From NCBI GenBank assembly GCA_037953745.1, contig JBAKBP010007615.1, positions 34,141 to 98,140 of the forward strand: 64,000 nt of DNA, given 5' to 3'. The notes beneath the pieces are model-generated. The model was given only the letters and a program-made list of their open reading frames with translations, ran no database searches and was not told the origin of the DNA. Position 1 is the first letter of the stretch; every line of letters starts with the position of its first letter. Of this stretch, positions 20,564 to 29,774 are shown piece after piece. The position numbers and the translations under genes were made by a program. This stretch comes from Lithodes maja. Taxonomy: Eukaryota > Arthropoda > Malacostraca > Decapoda > Lithodidae.

Positions 20564-22436
20564 GCGTGAGGGGGGGATTAACGGCGCGTGTGGGAGGATC
20601 AGAGTGGTGGGGTGTGTCGGTGGCAGTAACGGTTTGCTTAGAGGTTATCTGGGGTTGGTGAGTTTGTCTGTCATGAGGGGGTGAGTCAAGTGTGGGGTTC
20701 TGAAGTTTATTAGGGGTGTGAATTGTGGGGGGGTGGAAGGGAGCTACTGACGGAAAACTGTCACAAGGGAGATTTTGTTGGTGGGGGAATAGCGGAGTAT
20801 TTCTGGGGGAAGGGGGGGAACATGGTTGGGTCCCTAGGTCGTCACGCGTGAGGGGAGGATTAACGGCGCGTGTGGGAGGATCAGAGGGGTGGGGTGTGTC
20901 GGTGGCAGTGACGGTTTGGTTAGAGGTTATCTGGGGTTGGTGGGTTTGTCTGTCATGAGGGGGTGAGTCAAGTGTGGGGTTTTGAAGTTTATTAGGGGTG
21001 TGAATTGTGGGGGGGTGGAAGGGAGCTACTGACGGAAAACCGTCACAAGGGAGATTTTGTTGGTGGGGGAATAGCTGAGTATTTCTGGGGGAAGGGGGGG
21101 AACATAGTTGGGTCCCTAGGTCGTCACGTGTGAGGGGAGGATTAACGGTGTGTGCGGGAGGGTCAGGGTGGTGAGAGGTGAGCGAGTTAGGAAACGGGAT
21201 TTGTTGGGGGGACTGCGGCGGGTTGGTGGGGGAAGAGTTAGGTGTAGAACAGGGGTTATTGGTAGAGGACTGATGTATGGATTTGGAGTTTTTAACAGGA
21301 CGAATTTTGGGAATCTTCTTGGTGGCAGTCACGGTCTGGTTAGCGGTTATCTGGGGTTGGTGGGTTTTTTTGACATTAACAGGACGAGTTTGGGGAATTT
21401 TCTTGGTGGCAGTCTCGGTCTGGTTAGAGGTTATCTGGGACTGGCGAGTTCGTTTGACATGAGAGGGCGAGTCGAGTGTGGGGTTTCGACGTTTTCTTTT
21501 GACATGAGAGGGCGAGTCAAGTGTGGGGTTTCGACGTTTTCTAGGGGTATTAACTGTGTGGGGGTAGAAGGGAGCTACCGACTGAAAACTGTCACAAGCT
21601 ACCGACTGAAACTTGTCACAAGGGAAATTTTGTTGGTGGGGGGATAGCTGAACATTTCTGGGGTCATGGGGAAAATATGTTGAGGGAGGCCTACATGGGT
21701 AGGCATAGCTAGAATACGGAGTTTGTTGGGGGGGCTGTGGAGGGTTGGTGGGGGAAGAGTTAGGGATGGTCAGAGAGGATAGAGGCAAGGAAGAGTGCAC
21801 TGGGGTTGGACTTTCACCGGAAGTCATTTTGGAAGGGTGCACGGAGTCTTGGATAGGGGCTGAAGGGTTGGATAGGGGATTCATCGAACTGCGTAGGCAT
21901 TCTTCTCTGATGGAGAGCATATGTTCTTCGAATAAGCCATACGGGTCGAGATGGGCGGTGATGTGGGGTGGGAGGATGTTTAACAAAGCGGTGAATAAGA
22001 GTTCATTTTGTTGGTCGTAATCTTCATAGCTATACGTGGTCCTCACGTATCTGTAGAGTTGTATGAGGGTCACATTTATATCCCCTTCATACTTGATCTC
22101 GTCGACTTTTATTATTTTGGGGGCGACGGGGGAACCCAAAAGTGGATCTAAGGTCCGGATCACGAAGGATCGAAACTGGTTCCAGGTACTCTCTGGCGTA
22201 TTCTGTGCCACCATTTGGTGGATAAATTCTTTAAAGGTAGGCTTATCAACAAGTTGGGAAACGGCTTCTCCCAACTGTATAATATGCAAAATTCCCCAGG
22301 CGATTTTTTCGCGGTCATTATAAAATACCACATCGTATACTGGCTTTATTATGTCTAAGTAACTGGTGATATCATACGTGTTTAAATCATACTTGGGAAT
22401 ATGTGCGAGTGGCTGAAGATTTCGACCTGTTGCCAT
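20475..22436 (-). CDS. Gag-like protein with in-frame 94-residue repeats
   Basis: 653 codons from ATG at 22436, 70 bp after the 5' LTR. Residues 1 to about 190 are a compact, mostly helical region (YDLNTYDITSYLDIIKPVYD, EKIAWGILHIIQLGEAVSQL, FRSFVIRTLDPLLG) consistent with a retroelement capsid; I infer this from position and size. The rest is Pro/Thr/His/Gln-rich. Between 20561 and about 21125 the DNA repeats with an exact 282-bp period (94 codons), keeping frame. No CCHC zinc knuckle and no pol domain follow. The capsid assignment is by context rather than a matched motif. Confidence 0.65.
   Translation of the reverse strand: MATGRNLQPLAHIPKYDLNTYDITSYLDIIKPVYDVVFYNDREKIAWGILHIIQLGEAVSQLVDKPTFKEFIHQMVAQNTPESTWNQFRSFVIRTLDPLLGSPVAPKIIKVDEIKYEGDINVTLIQLYRYVRTTYSYEDYDQQNELLFTALLNILPPHITAHLDPYGLFEEHMLSIREECLRSSMNPLSNPSAPIQDSVHPSKMTSGESPTPVHSSLPLSSLTIPNSSPTNPPQPPQQTPYSSYAYPCRPPSTYFPHDPRNVQLSPHQQNFPCDKFQSVACDSFQSVAPFYPHTVNTPRKRRNPTLDSPSHVKRKRRNPTLDSPSHVKRTRQSQITSNQTETATKKIPQTRPVNVKKTHQPQITANQTVTATKKIPKIRPVKNSKSIHQSSTNNPCSTPNSSPTNPPQSPQQIPFPNSLTSHHPDPPAHTVNPPLTRDDLGTQLCSPPSPRNTQLFPHQQNLPCDGFPSVAPFHPPTIHTPNKLQNPTLDSPPHDRQTHQPQITSNQTVTATDTPHPSDPPTRAVNPPLTRDDLGTQPCSPPSPRNTPLFPHQQNLPCDSFPSVAPFHPPTIHTPNKLQNPTLDSPPHDRQTHQPQITSKQTVTATDTPHHSDPPTRAVNPPLTRDSHQSDFPPPHAYRTPAHQSVPHHHEPS
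20561..21165 (-). repeat. 282-bp in-frame tandem repeat inside gag
   Basis: CACGCGTGAGGGG (or CACGTGTGAGGGG) recurs at 20561, 20843 and 21125, with the intervening sequence almost identical. 282 bp equals 94 codons, so changes in copy number preserve the frame. Each unit encodes NPPLTRDDLGTQ and PHQQNLPCDSFPSVAPFHPP type segments. Confidence 0.85.
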
Positions 22437-22489
22437 GCTTCTACTGTTCCAAACTTGCAGTGTAATGCAACCTTATATCCGAATCAAGA

Positions 22490-22506
22490 ACCACCGCTGC
22501 CGCCAA
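22490..22506 (-). promoter_or_regulatory. Primer-binding-site-like sequence
   Basis: On the minus strand the sequence TTGGCGGCAGCGGTGG follows the 5' LTR end (ATAACA) without a gap. TTGGCG(G) starts are common for primer-binding sites of Ty3/gypsy-type elements. The tRNA was not identified. Confidence 0.5.
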
Positions 22507-24484
22507 TGTTATGCCCTGTTTTTCTACAGGTTTAACTTGGGTAATGTGAGTTCTAATTGACTGGGTATAGAAGGCTGCATGCACAATACAAGATATGAGG
22601 AATAGAGAACACAAAGAAACACACGGTAGCAAGTTACACGATCACGTTTATTAATATACCACTGCAGAATACTTGTGTAAGACAATATAATAGAATGGAA
22701 CAACACTAGCATAAGTGGATCTGGATGGAGCCTAGTCTCCCACTTCCAACGTTCAGGTATTAATCTTCTGATCACTGGCTTTGATTTAACAGGTTTATAT
22801 ACCGAAGACCATCATGTTACTTGTAGATTCCTATTCACTGTTAGATTTATTACTGGTAGCTCTGGTGCACAAGTAGTAGTTCACAGACTAGATTAGACAC
22901 GCGTATTTTAGAGCACGGGAATTCTATTGTAACCTCAGAGGGGTACTGATCTAAGTTTTATATCCTTGTTTCAGAAATACATAGAACGCAAATCAGTGGG
23001 CGAACGTTAGATATCACTAGAGTTTTAATATCTGAATAAGGTAATTACGAGAGTCAAGGTCGCCTGTTAATTAATGAGCACTGATCGCTTAGTACGTCCC
23101 AAATGGAATGGTTAAGTCTGTATTACACTGGGCAAGGTCTTAGCCACTTCGTAGAAATATTTAATTAGTGAAATCTCTAAACAGCACAGTAAGATGTAGT
23201 ACTGCTAAAGAGAATCTTGGGTAGTATCTGATGGGTCTGGTCCTGGTTATCTTGCGTCCATGATGTTGGGGGCTAACGACTGGTTCCGCGGCCGTCCAGG
23301 GTGTCCATATGTGTGAAGTTCTTAAATACGTGGGCAGGTCCTTCCATCCAAATCTGCCACGGAGTCTGCCGGTTCTGGGATCTCACTCCGGAACAACACA
23401 AGGGCAGAGCTAGAGGTTAACTGCAGGGTAGTGACCCCTGGTTGGTGTCTAGCTTTCAACTGATTTGACTGGGGGCGGGAGTTAGATTTATAGGCTCGGT
23501 TCTGGACCCTGTAGACAGTAGGGATCTCGAGTCTTATGAACTTAATTGAGCTCTCAATAGAAATGGAGACTAGGTAAGATGGTATTTACTGTTGTGGCAC
23601 AGGGCTATAGGAAAGCCTTTATATTTCATATAACTGAGCCTTAGTAAGAGGTACTATTTTGGCTATACTGGACGTATTTAGGGGAGAGAGACTGGATCTA
23701 CTTTGCGAGGAGGATGGGGACAGCTGTGATAGGAACGTCTCTCTAGATTGTTCAATCTTCATTCTATGGTATATCTGAGGTGCTAATTTAGTGATCAGAG
23801 CATGCAAGAAAGGTAAATGGTTTATTGTGAGTTAATAGAGGTTAGTAAAGGTGTTAGTCATTCATGGTTAGTTCATTGATAGGAAGAATTCCTGTGCTAC
23901 CTGGCAATGACTCGAAAGTCAAAACAGGGGCCAGGTATACCTCCGCGGGGGTGGGGGTCTCCCTCCTCGGGTGGGCCAAAAGGGGGAGCTGGGCGCACTC
24001 TCTCTGTGATCGTCGTCCGGCGGCTGTGGCTAGGGGCTTGCCATATCACCAGTGTTTATAATAACCCTCTGTGTATGAGACAGATGTGGGTGTCTTTAAT
24101 ACCAAAACCGAAGGTGCCTTAGCTAGCTGGTTTTACTCGGCTGGTTGTTAATTGTAGAGTTTGCTGGATGTGGTGGAGACTGGGTTGCTAACTCTGCCAC
24201 ATTTATCTGGAAGTATGGCAATAGAAGTTAGTAACTGGCGGGGCGGCTAGCCTTGCACCGACGACCATTGGGTGCAGGGTTGTGAATGTGTTGTAAGAGA
24301 ATAGATGGCATGCAAGGGGCTAGTAAAGTTCTAATGTTGTTCTGGCCTACTAAGTGAAGGTAGGCTGGATAGGAGTATATATATAAAAGGTTGGAGAGCG
24401 TTAGCAACGGACAATTCAAGGATCTTCAAGAGGTATGAGAGAGAGGCTCGGTCGGACAAGAGTCGAGAAGCGCGGGAATTCTTA
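22507..24484 (-). repeat. Right LTR (5' LTR) of the gag-only element
   Basis: Direct repeat of 15871-17849. Its outer end (GAATTCTTA) runs straight into TTAACCCGGG of the inverted repeat copy at 24482, so a target-site duplication cannot be read on this side. Confidence 0.8.
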
Positions 24485-24716
24485 ACCCGGGAACTGCGGG
24501 AAGACTCTTTAGAGTTCGGCCGGCGGACTGCGGGAAGACTCTCTGGAGTAAGTAAAATTAAAAATCAACTTTTTACATCGAAAAAAAAAAAAAAATTTAT
24601 TTATTTTTTTTTTTTTTTTTTGGCCCCTGGGCCATGCAAAATCTCAGTCCTCTACCTCCCCTCCTTCCCCACTTTCCTCCTATTCCTCAGTTATCACCTA
24701 TTTTCCCTATTATTCC
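24482..24716. repeat. TTAA-ended repeat, right copy (inverted against 1-245)
   Basis: TTAACCCGGGAACTGCGGGA, then TTTTTTGGCCCCTGGGCCAT and a CT-rich end at 24716 reproduce 1-245 in reverse. It joins the LTR at a TTAA. After 24716 the two copies cannot be compared because the left one leaves the window. Confidence 0.65.
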
Positions 24717-25260
24717 CTTATTCTGAGGTATATTTTCGTGCTAACATTAGCGAGTTGCAAGCAGGGTGTTGTCATCACTGATGGCCATCGAGTGCAAGAG
24801 AGAGAGAGAGAGTATCGATCGACTGTGTCTCAGTGGCCTTGGGGGAAATTGGCGGGAAAGGAGTTTGCCTCACCCATAGATTATACAACTCGCGGGCTAT
24901 ATCTCCGATTTTGACCATCCAAACGCTGTTTTCACTCGTTTTATTGTTGTTTCAGGTTAATACCTTTATAATCAACCCATAATAGGCGCATATGGATAAT
25001 TATTAATGCTATTAATGGTACAATGAATATTTTAGTGACGAAAAACCTCAAATACGTCAGCACAGGGGGACGTTTTCATTTACCCCCGTGCGCACTTCAG
25101 AGGTTAATAAACGATTGTCATCAACCTTAGCAGAGATCTTTAGAAATCAAGATATTTAAGTAGATAGATTTTACCCAAATGCTTCCTAAGCTGTGTTATA
25201 TTGTCTAAGGCTAGCCAGAATTAAAACAAAATACATACAATGCTAATCATACGTTAGTCA
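24717..25260. other. No gene seen
   Basis: Short GA run at 24800-24814; otherwise non-coding sequence with stops in all frames. It may belong to the TTAA-ended element, whose far end is unknown. TTAA also occurs at 25104. Confidence 0.4.
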
Positions 25261-25267
25261 ATTGTTA

Positions 25268-25269
25268 AG

Positions 25270-25304
<35 letters not shown>

Positions 25305-25475
25305 ATTTATGTACAGTATGTGTAATGTGTATGTTTGTATGCCTCTGAGTAAGCATTCCAGTGTGTGTGATTGTGTATGTGTGTGCCTGTGTATGAGTCT
25401 CCGTAAGTGTGTATATCTATGTGTGTATGTGTTTCTGTATGTGTGTGTGCTTGTGTTTGTCTCTGTGTGTGTAGA
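25268..25475. repeat. GT-rich microsatellite
   Basis: Pure (GT)n at 25272-25301 followed by degraded GT/TGTA-rich sequence. Reading frames here are compositional. Confidence 0.9.
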
Positions 25476-25954
25476 GGACGGTGGTATGGGGGTTTCCTAT
25501 CGTTAAATTAGCGGACACTATATTTAGACCTACACTAACGTTACTACTGCAACACATCCTTAAATTATACAAAAATGTAACAGATTTATATCTTACAAAA
25601 CCTTCTCATGAAATTACTATCCTTGTATGTCACTTGATTTATACAACAGCACAAACACCATATTAATATAACTATAATCAGGAATAGAACAGAGAAAACA
25701 TGGATAGTAGCGAACAATTAAAGCACGTAAATATTCAGCCTAGTAGCGTCGCCAAGTACCAAAGACGATTATAGGCTATACGTCTATTTAATATCAATAA
25801 ATATAACCTACTGCACAGTCTATCCTAGTCTATATATTGCAAATAAATTACTAATCAATTGCCTCAAATTATCGTCCAATTAGCTAGGTGTATAAGGGAT
25901 GTAGTACATGGTTTTTGGTCTATATATCTTATTTACTAATTTATTTGTAAGTTT

Positions 25955-26225
25955 CCTCGCTAGACCTCCATCAAGCTTAGAAAAAAAAACCTAAACCCCC
26001 TTTCAAGATAAATTTGTAAATATTTCGGTAGAAAAATTAGAAGCTCGCTTACGCTCGCCAGGAAAAAATCGACACCTAAAGAGCACGAAAGGTCTTAATA
26101 TTGATAACAAAAATGAGTCGAAAGGTCTAAAAAATCGCTAAACTAACGGAACGAACGTCCTAAAACCTCAAAACTAATGTGCTAAACATGAGGGAGAAGG
26201 GGGTCCAGATAAAGCGAGTAGTACC
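25955..26225 (-). mobile_element. Foldback-family arm
   Basis: CTCGCTTACGCTCGCCAGGA and AAAAAATCGACACCTAAAG with GCACGAAAGGTCTTAATATT is the reverse complement of the arms at 33540-33850 and 59165-59480. It includes repeated AAGGTCT... short units and the TTTCGGTAGAAAAAT motif near the element centre. Confidence 0.6.
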
Positions 26226-26439
26226 CCCTTAATATAATTACCTATGGCTAGAATAAATTATTGCACACCTACTGGTAATTGGCCACTTGCTAGTTTCAGG
26301 CTATAGGGTAGTTGGAGCCGTAAACATCGATAATAACCCGTCCAGTTCCAGGGACGTCCTTTTAACTTTATTCTGACTAGGCCTACTATTAGACGATTGT
26401 ATCCAGCAATTAATAGGCTTTAAACTATCTCAGTCAACC

Positions 26440-26536
26440 ATTTTAACTACCATAGATCCTTCCCAAGCTGTATAATATCGTATAAATATAGCTAATATAA
26501 AATATAATACACGTCGCTGGTACTCAAAGGGTTAAA
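26440..26536. mobile_element. TTAA-ended MITE, family C, inverted copy
   Basis: TTTTAACTACCATAGATCCTT on the left and ACACGTCGCTGGTACTCAAA with GGGTTAA on the right match the reverse complement of 12037-12137. Confidence 0.5.
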
Positions 26537-26669
26537 CAGATATGCAATGATAATACTGTTTTGATGGTGTAATGGTTAGAGCGTGCTACTGCTAACACCC
26601 CTTCTACCACCACCACCACTGCCAACACCACATCGACAACTACCTATGGAAGCCCCTTACCGCCACCGC

Positions 26670-26865
26670 TACGCGCAACTTCTGGAGTTACGCGTAACTC
26701 CCTCTTCTAGAGTATAATGTCTTCAGAGTTACGCCCTGTGGATTGGCTATGTATGGAAGACCATAGCTATGATCGATGACGACAGAGTTACGCGATGCTG
26801 GTTGGTTGCCAGTGCGTGACGTCAGAATTACGCGGAACATGATTGGCCAAGAGAAGTTGCGCGTA
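26670..26865. mobile_element. 196-bp MITE with 14-bp inverted ends
   Basis: TACGCGCAACTTCT at 26670 is the exact reverse complement of AGAAGTTGCGCGTA at 26852-26865. An (ATA)n run follows the right end. Internally GTTACGCG-type sub-motifs recur. Class unknown. Confidence 0.65.
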
Positions 26866-27014
26866 ATAATAATAATAATAATAGTTCTTAAAGCTAGCGC
26901 ATGCTAAGCTAGCTAAGGATAGCTCAATAAGGCCGATTAGGCGTATTTCCATTGGGGTCCTGTACTACTACCCCATCCCTTTGCTCATGAGGGATGGTAA
27001 CGACTCAGTGCTTG

Positions 27015-27112
27015 TGAAAAATCTTTAATGCGCCGAGCGTGGGCGCGAACCCGGGCCTTCTGGGTGGAAGTCCGAGGCGCTAGTCACTACACCAAGCGAG
27101 CCGCTACCGGTG
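27015..27112 (-). mobile_element. tRNA-derived SINE head, inverted
   Basis: On the minus strand GGCTCGCTTGGTGTAGTGAC, CTTCCAC in the anticodon-loop position and a B-box-like GGGTTCGCGCC precede a GCGCATTAAAGATTTTTCAC tail. The head looks glycine-tRNA-like. The body differs from the other SINE families here. Confidence 0.55.
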
Positions 27113-27969
27113 GCGGTCATGGTCTTCCATAGTCATGCTGTGGTCACACATTCACGTATATCGCTCCCGTATGCTCCCGTCAGGCGTGATCGCCAATTTT
27201 GTGTTATGACGGGCGTAGTCCGGCCGTGTACGCCCGTATAGACTACGACTATTGCACTTCCCGACATACGTACCGTAACGGGGCCAGTGTTACGTCAGAC
27301 GTAATGTAGTCGTATGGAGCTACGTACGTGCTTGCGACTTGCGTAAGCATGTCCCCGTTAGTCCGCCTGGGCTGCCGGATTTGCGGGAACACAGGCCACG
27401 CCCATGGCCACGCCCCCACAAGACCTACGTAGCTGAGGCCGTACGTCTTGTGAGTTTGTAGGCATTACGTGGACCGTGTCCGAACAATCGTAGGCACACC
27501 CCGTCTGTCCAAACACAGACAAAGACAGTCTTTGTCAACCACGTAGGTCTGGGTTGGAATCTGGGAACTACAAAAGGGCAGGAATGGCCACATCATTCCC
27601 ATTCCCAGTCCTTCATCGGCACCATGAACAACATCGCGGAATTCATCCTGGAGGAGTTCAATTTTGTGAACTCCCTTTATAGAGGAAAGACCATTCATCC
27701 TTGTAACCTTTAACCTGCTGAGTGCCAGCCAATTTTGACGGTGTGCTTCTGCCAGTGCCAGAGTTTTTTTTTTTTTTTTGGCTAAATCTATCAAGTTGGG
27801 AGAGAAAGGAAGGATAATGGTAAAAAAAACACTCCCCTTGTCCATTTTCGCCAGAAATCAGGTCCCCGATGGTCCCGAAAGTAGCTGAAAAGACACTATA
27901 GACTACAGAGACTTTTATGGTATCGGAATGTATGGGTGGGAGAGTGGTTTTCGGGTTGGTTGGGGGAAG

Positions 27970-28445
27970 GTAGAAGGGTAATTGACTTGTGTTACACATA
28001 TGAAGCCGATTGGTGAGGTAGTTTCGCCACCACGGATTTTCCTTTTTTTCCTTATCTTCGTACGGATACGCTGGAAGTGGGTGGTGGGAGGCGATTGGGG
28101 GTGTGGTGGGGGAAAGACAGAAGGGTAAGGGACTTGTCACACAAATATGGAACCGATTGGTGAGGTAGTTTCGCCGCCACAGATTTTCCTTTTTTTCCTT
28201 ATCTTCGTACGGATACGCTGGAAGTGGGTGGTTGGAGGTGGTTGGGGGTGTGGTGGGGGGAAGGCAGAAGGGTAAGGGACTTGTCACACAAATATGGACC
28301 CGATTGGTGCAGTCGTTTCGCCGCCACAGATTTTCCTTTTTTTTCCTTCTGACGGGACCGACAGTCAACGAGTGGGTGGGAGGAGGGATTTGGGATTTTT
28401 GTGGTGGGTAGCCTAAAGGGTAAGGTACATGTGGTAAAAATATGA
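27970..28445. repeat. About 3.5 tandem units of 115-120 bp
   Basis: Each unit has TTTTTCCTTATCTTCGTACG, GGATACGCTGGAAGTGGGTG, GGGGGTGTGGTGG, AGAAGGGTAAGGGACTTGTC and CGATTGGTG. A 317-codon minus-strand frame across it owes its openness to the repeat; its protein shows no known domain. Confidence 0.8.
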
Positions 28446-28723
28446 AAGCCATAGGTGCAGTCGTTTCGCTGCTACGATTTGTTTTCGGCAGGGTGCAGAG
28501 GGTGGCAGGGTTGGCTTGTTGGTTGCTGCTCCGGTGTGGTGAGAGGTGTGACGGAGTGTCCCCCGCTGGTCCCCCGCTGGTCCCGTTGTCCCCCGTGACC
28601 CCACCATACAACGGTGCCGCGTCTTCCCGCCAACCTGCAGTGCGGCGGTTCTGCCAGATGCGCCCGGACTTACTTTCACTTTCCCGTTTTACGTGAACAT
28701 TGTATATATGGCGGGAGAAACTT

Positions 28724-28797
28724 ACGTTTTACCTGTCTAGCTGCTACGTTTTACGGGGCTGCACCCGTAAGACGTAGCAGCTAGCCAGGTAAAACGT
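28724..28797. other. Near-perfect 34-bp-stem hairpin
   Basis: The left arm ACGTTTTACCTGTCTAGCTG, continuing CTACGTTTTACGGG, pairs with 28764-28797 with two mismatches around a six-base GCTGCA loop. It lies inside the terminal-inverted-repeat element near its right end. Confidence 0.85.
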
Positions 28798-29304
28798 TTG
28801 CTTTCCCGACTTTTGACATACGTGAGCACGAGCCCCGTATCCGATTAGAAATCCAAAACATACCGGGCGACCTTGGCCGCACCAACCACCTCCAAGACCA
28901 GCGTGGCTACACCCGCCATGCGTACCAACCCCCACGACTATACACAATTTCATTTAAGTTTTGCGTACTAAGCCCTTACGTTTTACGTATTCGGTTGCCA
29001 ACTACCAATAAACCTTTGTACGGGAGCATACGGGAGCATATACGTGAATGTGTGACCCCCAGCATCAGAGAAACACACCACCATACTCGATAAAGAAAGT
29101 GACCCAAGGAGATTACCTATACTCGAAGCTTATATATCCAAGCCTTACATCCCAACATCAACAACCAAACTCTGGACCTTCAGATCCTTCCTTCTGCCAA
29201 AAGGCACTATCCTACAGGACCTAACGCCCCCCGGTGCCCTTGACGCAGCCCCCCGCGCTACCTCCTTCAGCTTCGTCTTCTGCCGGCGCCACACGTACTA
29301 CGCA

Positions 29305-29506
29305 ATTTAGGCCACGCCCCTCGACACGCAGCCAATCAGCTTCGACCCCGCCAACCGACCACCACCTTCCCACATCCAGTGCGCATGCATGAAGTGGTTC
29401 TCTCTTTCTCACTCCTAGAATACCCCTCCACCAATAGCAGACTTTTGCCCCCTGACTTTCGCCTCCTCTGATCCTCCACCCTCTATATATACCCTTCCTG
29501 TTTACC
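29305..29506 (+). promoter_or_regulatory. Promoter-like cluster before the cold-shock cassette
   Basis: GGCCACGCCCC (29311), GCCAATCAGC (29331), a second CCAAT at about 29428 and CTCTATATATACCC (TATA-like, 29482-29494) stand in the usual order. They precede the first direct repeat; the second repeat copy has no such upstream sequence. Not tested; arrangement only. Confidence 0.3.
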
Positions 29507-29774
29507 TTTTATATCATTCTATCCTTACTTGATAATGCTGGTTGTCCAGTGAAACGCGTCGTATATCCTGTATCATCATGTACATTAATGTAACCCTGTA
29601 CCACCATGAATTTTGCTCATCTCCTTCATCTACTTCCTGCCACCCAGCGAAAACTCATCAGAGTCCTGGAAACTTTGAATAATAAAATTTCCAACGCAGA
29701 AATTGCCATTTCTTTCAACCTCGTATGTATTAAAGAATATATATATTGTACGGTCGCTCTAATAAGTCATGTCT
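29507..29774 (+). repeat. Direct repeat R1 with 39-codon frame and hammerhead-like motif
   Basis: 268 bp, nearly identical to 30899-31174. It contains TTGATAATG, a CTGG-TTGT-CCAG stem-loop and GAAACGCGTC (29528-29560), then an ATG in good context (CCACCATGA, 29606) opening 39 codons (MNFAHLLHLLPATQRK...) up to a GTATGT donor-like site at 29723, and ends in the terminal repeat of a family A MITE. The layout recalls the terminal repeats of Penelope-like elements, which are known to carry hammerhead ribozymes; this identity is inferred. Confidence 0.6.

Larger units (their letters stand above)
15871..24484 (-). mobile_element. Gag-only LTR retrotransposon, 8.6 kb
   Basis: Direct repeats of about 1979 bp (15871-17849 and 22507-24484) bound an internal region whose only substantial coding is a gag-like protein on the minus strand. 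On that strand the right repeat is the 5' LTR, ending GGGCATAACA, directly followed by TTGGCGGCAGCGGTGG, placed like a primer-binding site, and 70 bp later by the gag start. No protease, reverse transcriptase, RNase H or integrase motif is visible anywhere inside, so it must be mobilised in trans, like the TR-GAG and large-retrotransposon-derivative classes described in plants. The repeats differ by only about five substitutions and one base of length by eye, so the insertion is young. A clear polypurine tract was not found. Confidence 0.75.
27142..29057. mobile_element. 1.9-kb terminal-inverted-repeat element
   Basis: The left end GGTCACACATTCACGTATAT, continuing as a twice-repeated GCTCCCGTAT, is matched by the right end (29020-29057) in reverse complement with one inserted base, giving about 38 bp of inverted repeat; weaker similarity (ATGCTG) extends outwards. 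The interior holds a block of about 120-bp tandem repeats and a strong hairpin. No transposase motif is seen, so it appears non-autonomous; superfamily unknown. Confidence 0.65.

Noticed and set aside
20229..22323. Gly/Val-rich plus-strand frames opposite gag
   Set aside because: Antisense shadows of the proline-rich gag coding strand.
26590..26650. Thr-rich exon resembling the MAM linker
   Set aside because: CACCACCACCACTGCCAACA-type sequence follows a tRNA-like stretch and has no clear acceptor, donor or neighbouring MAM sequence.
27658..28611. 317-codon minus-strand frame
   Set aside because: Openness comes from tandem 115-120 bp repeats; repeated KKENLWRRN blocks, no known domain, inside a non-autonomous element.
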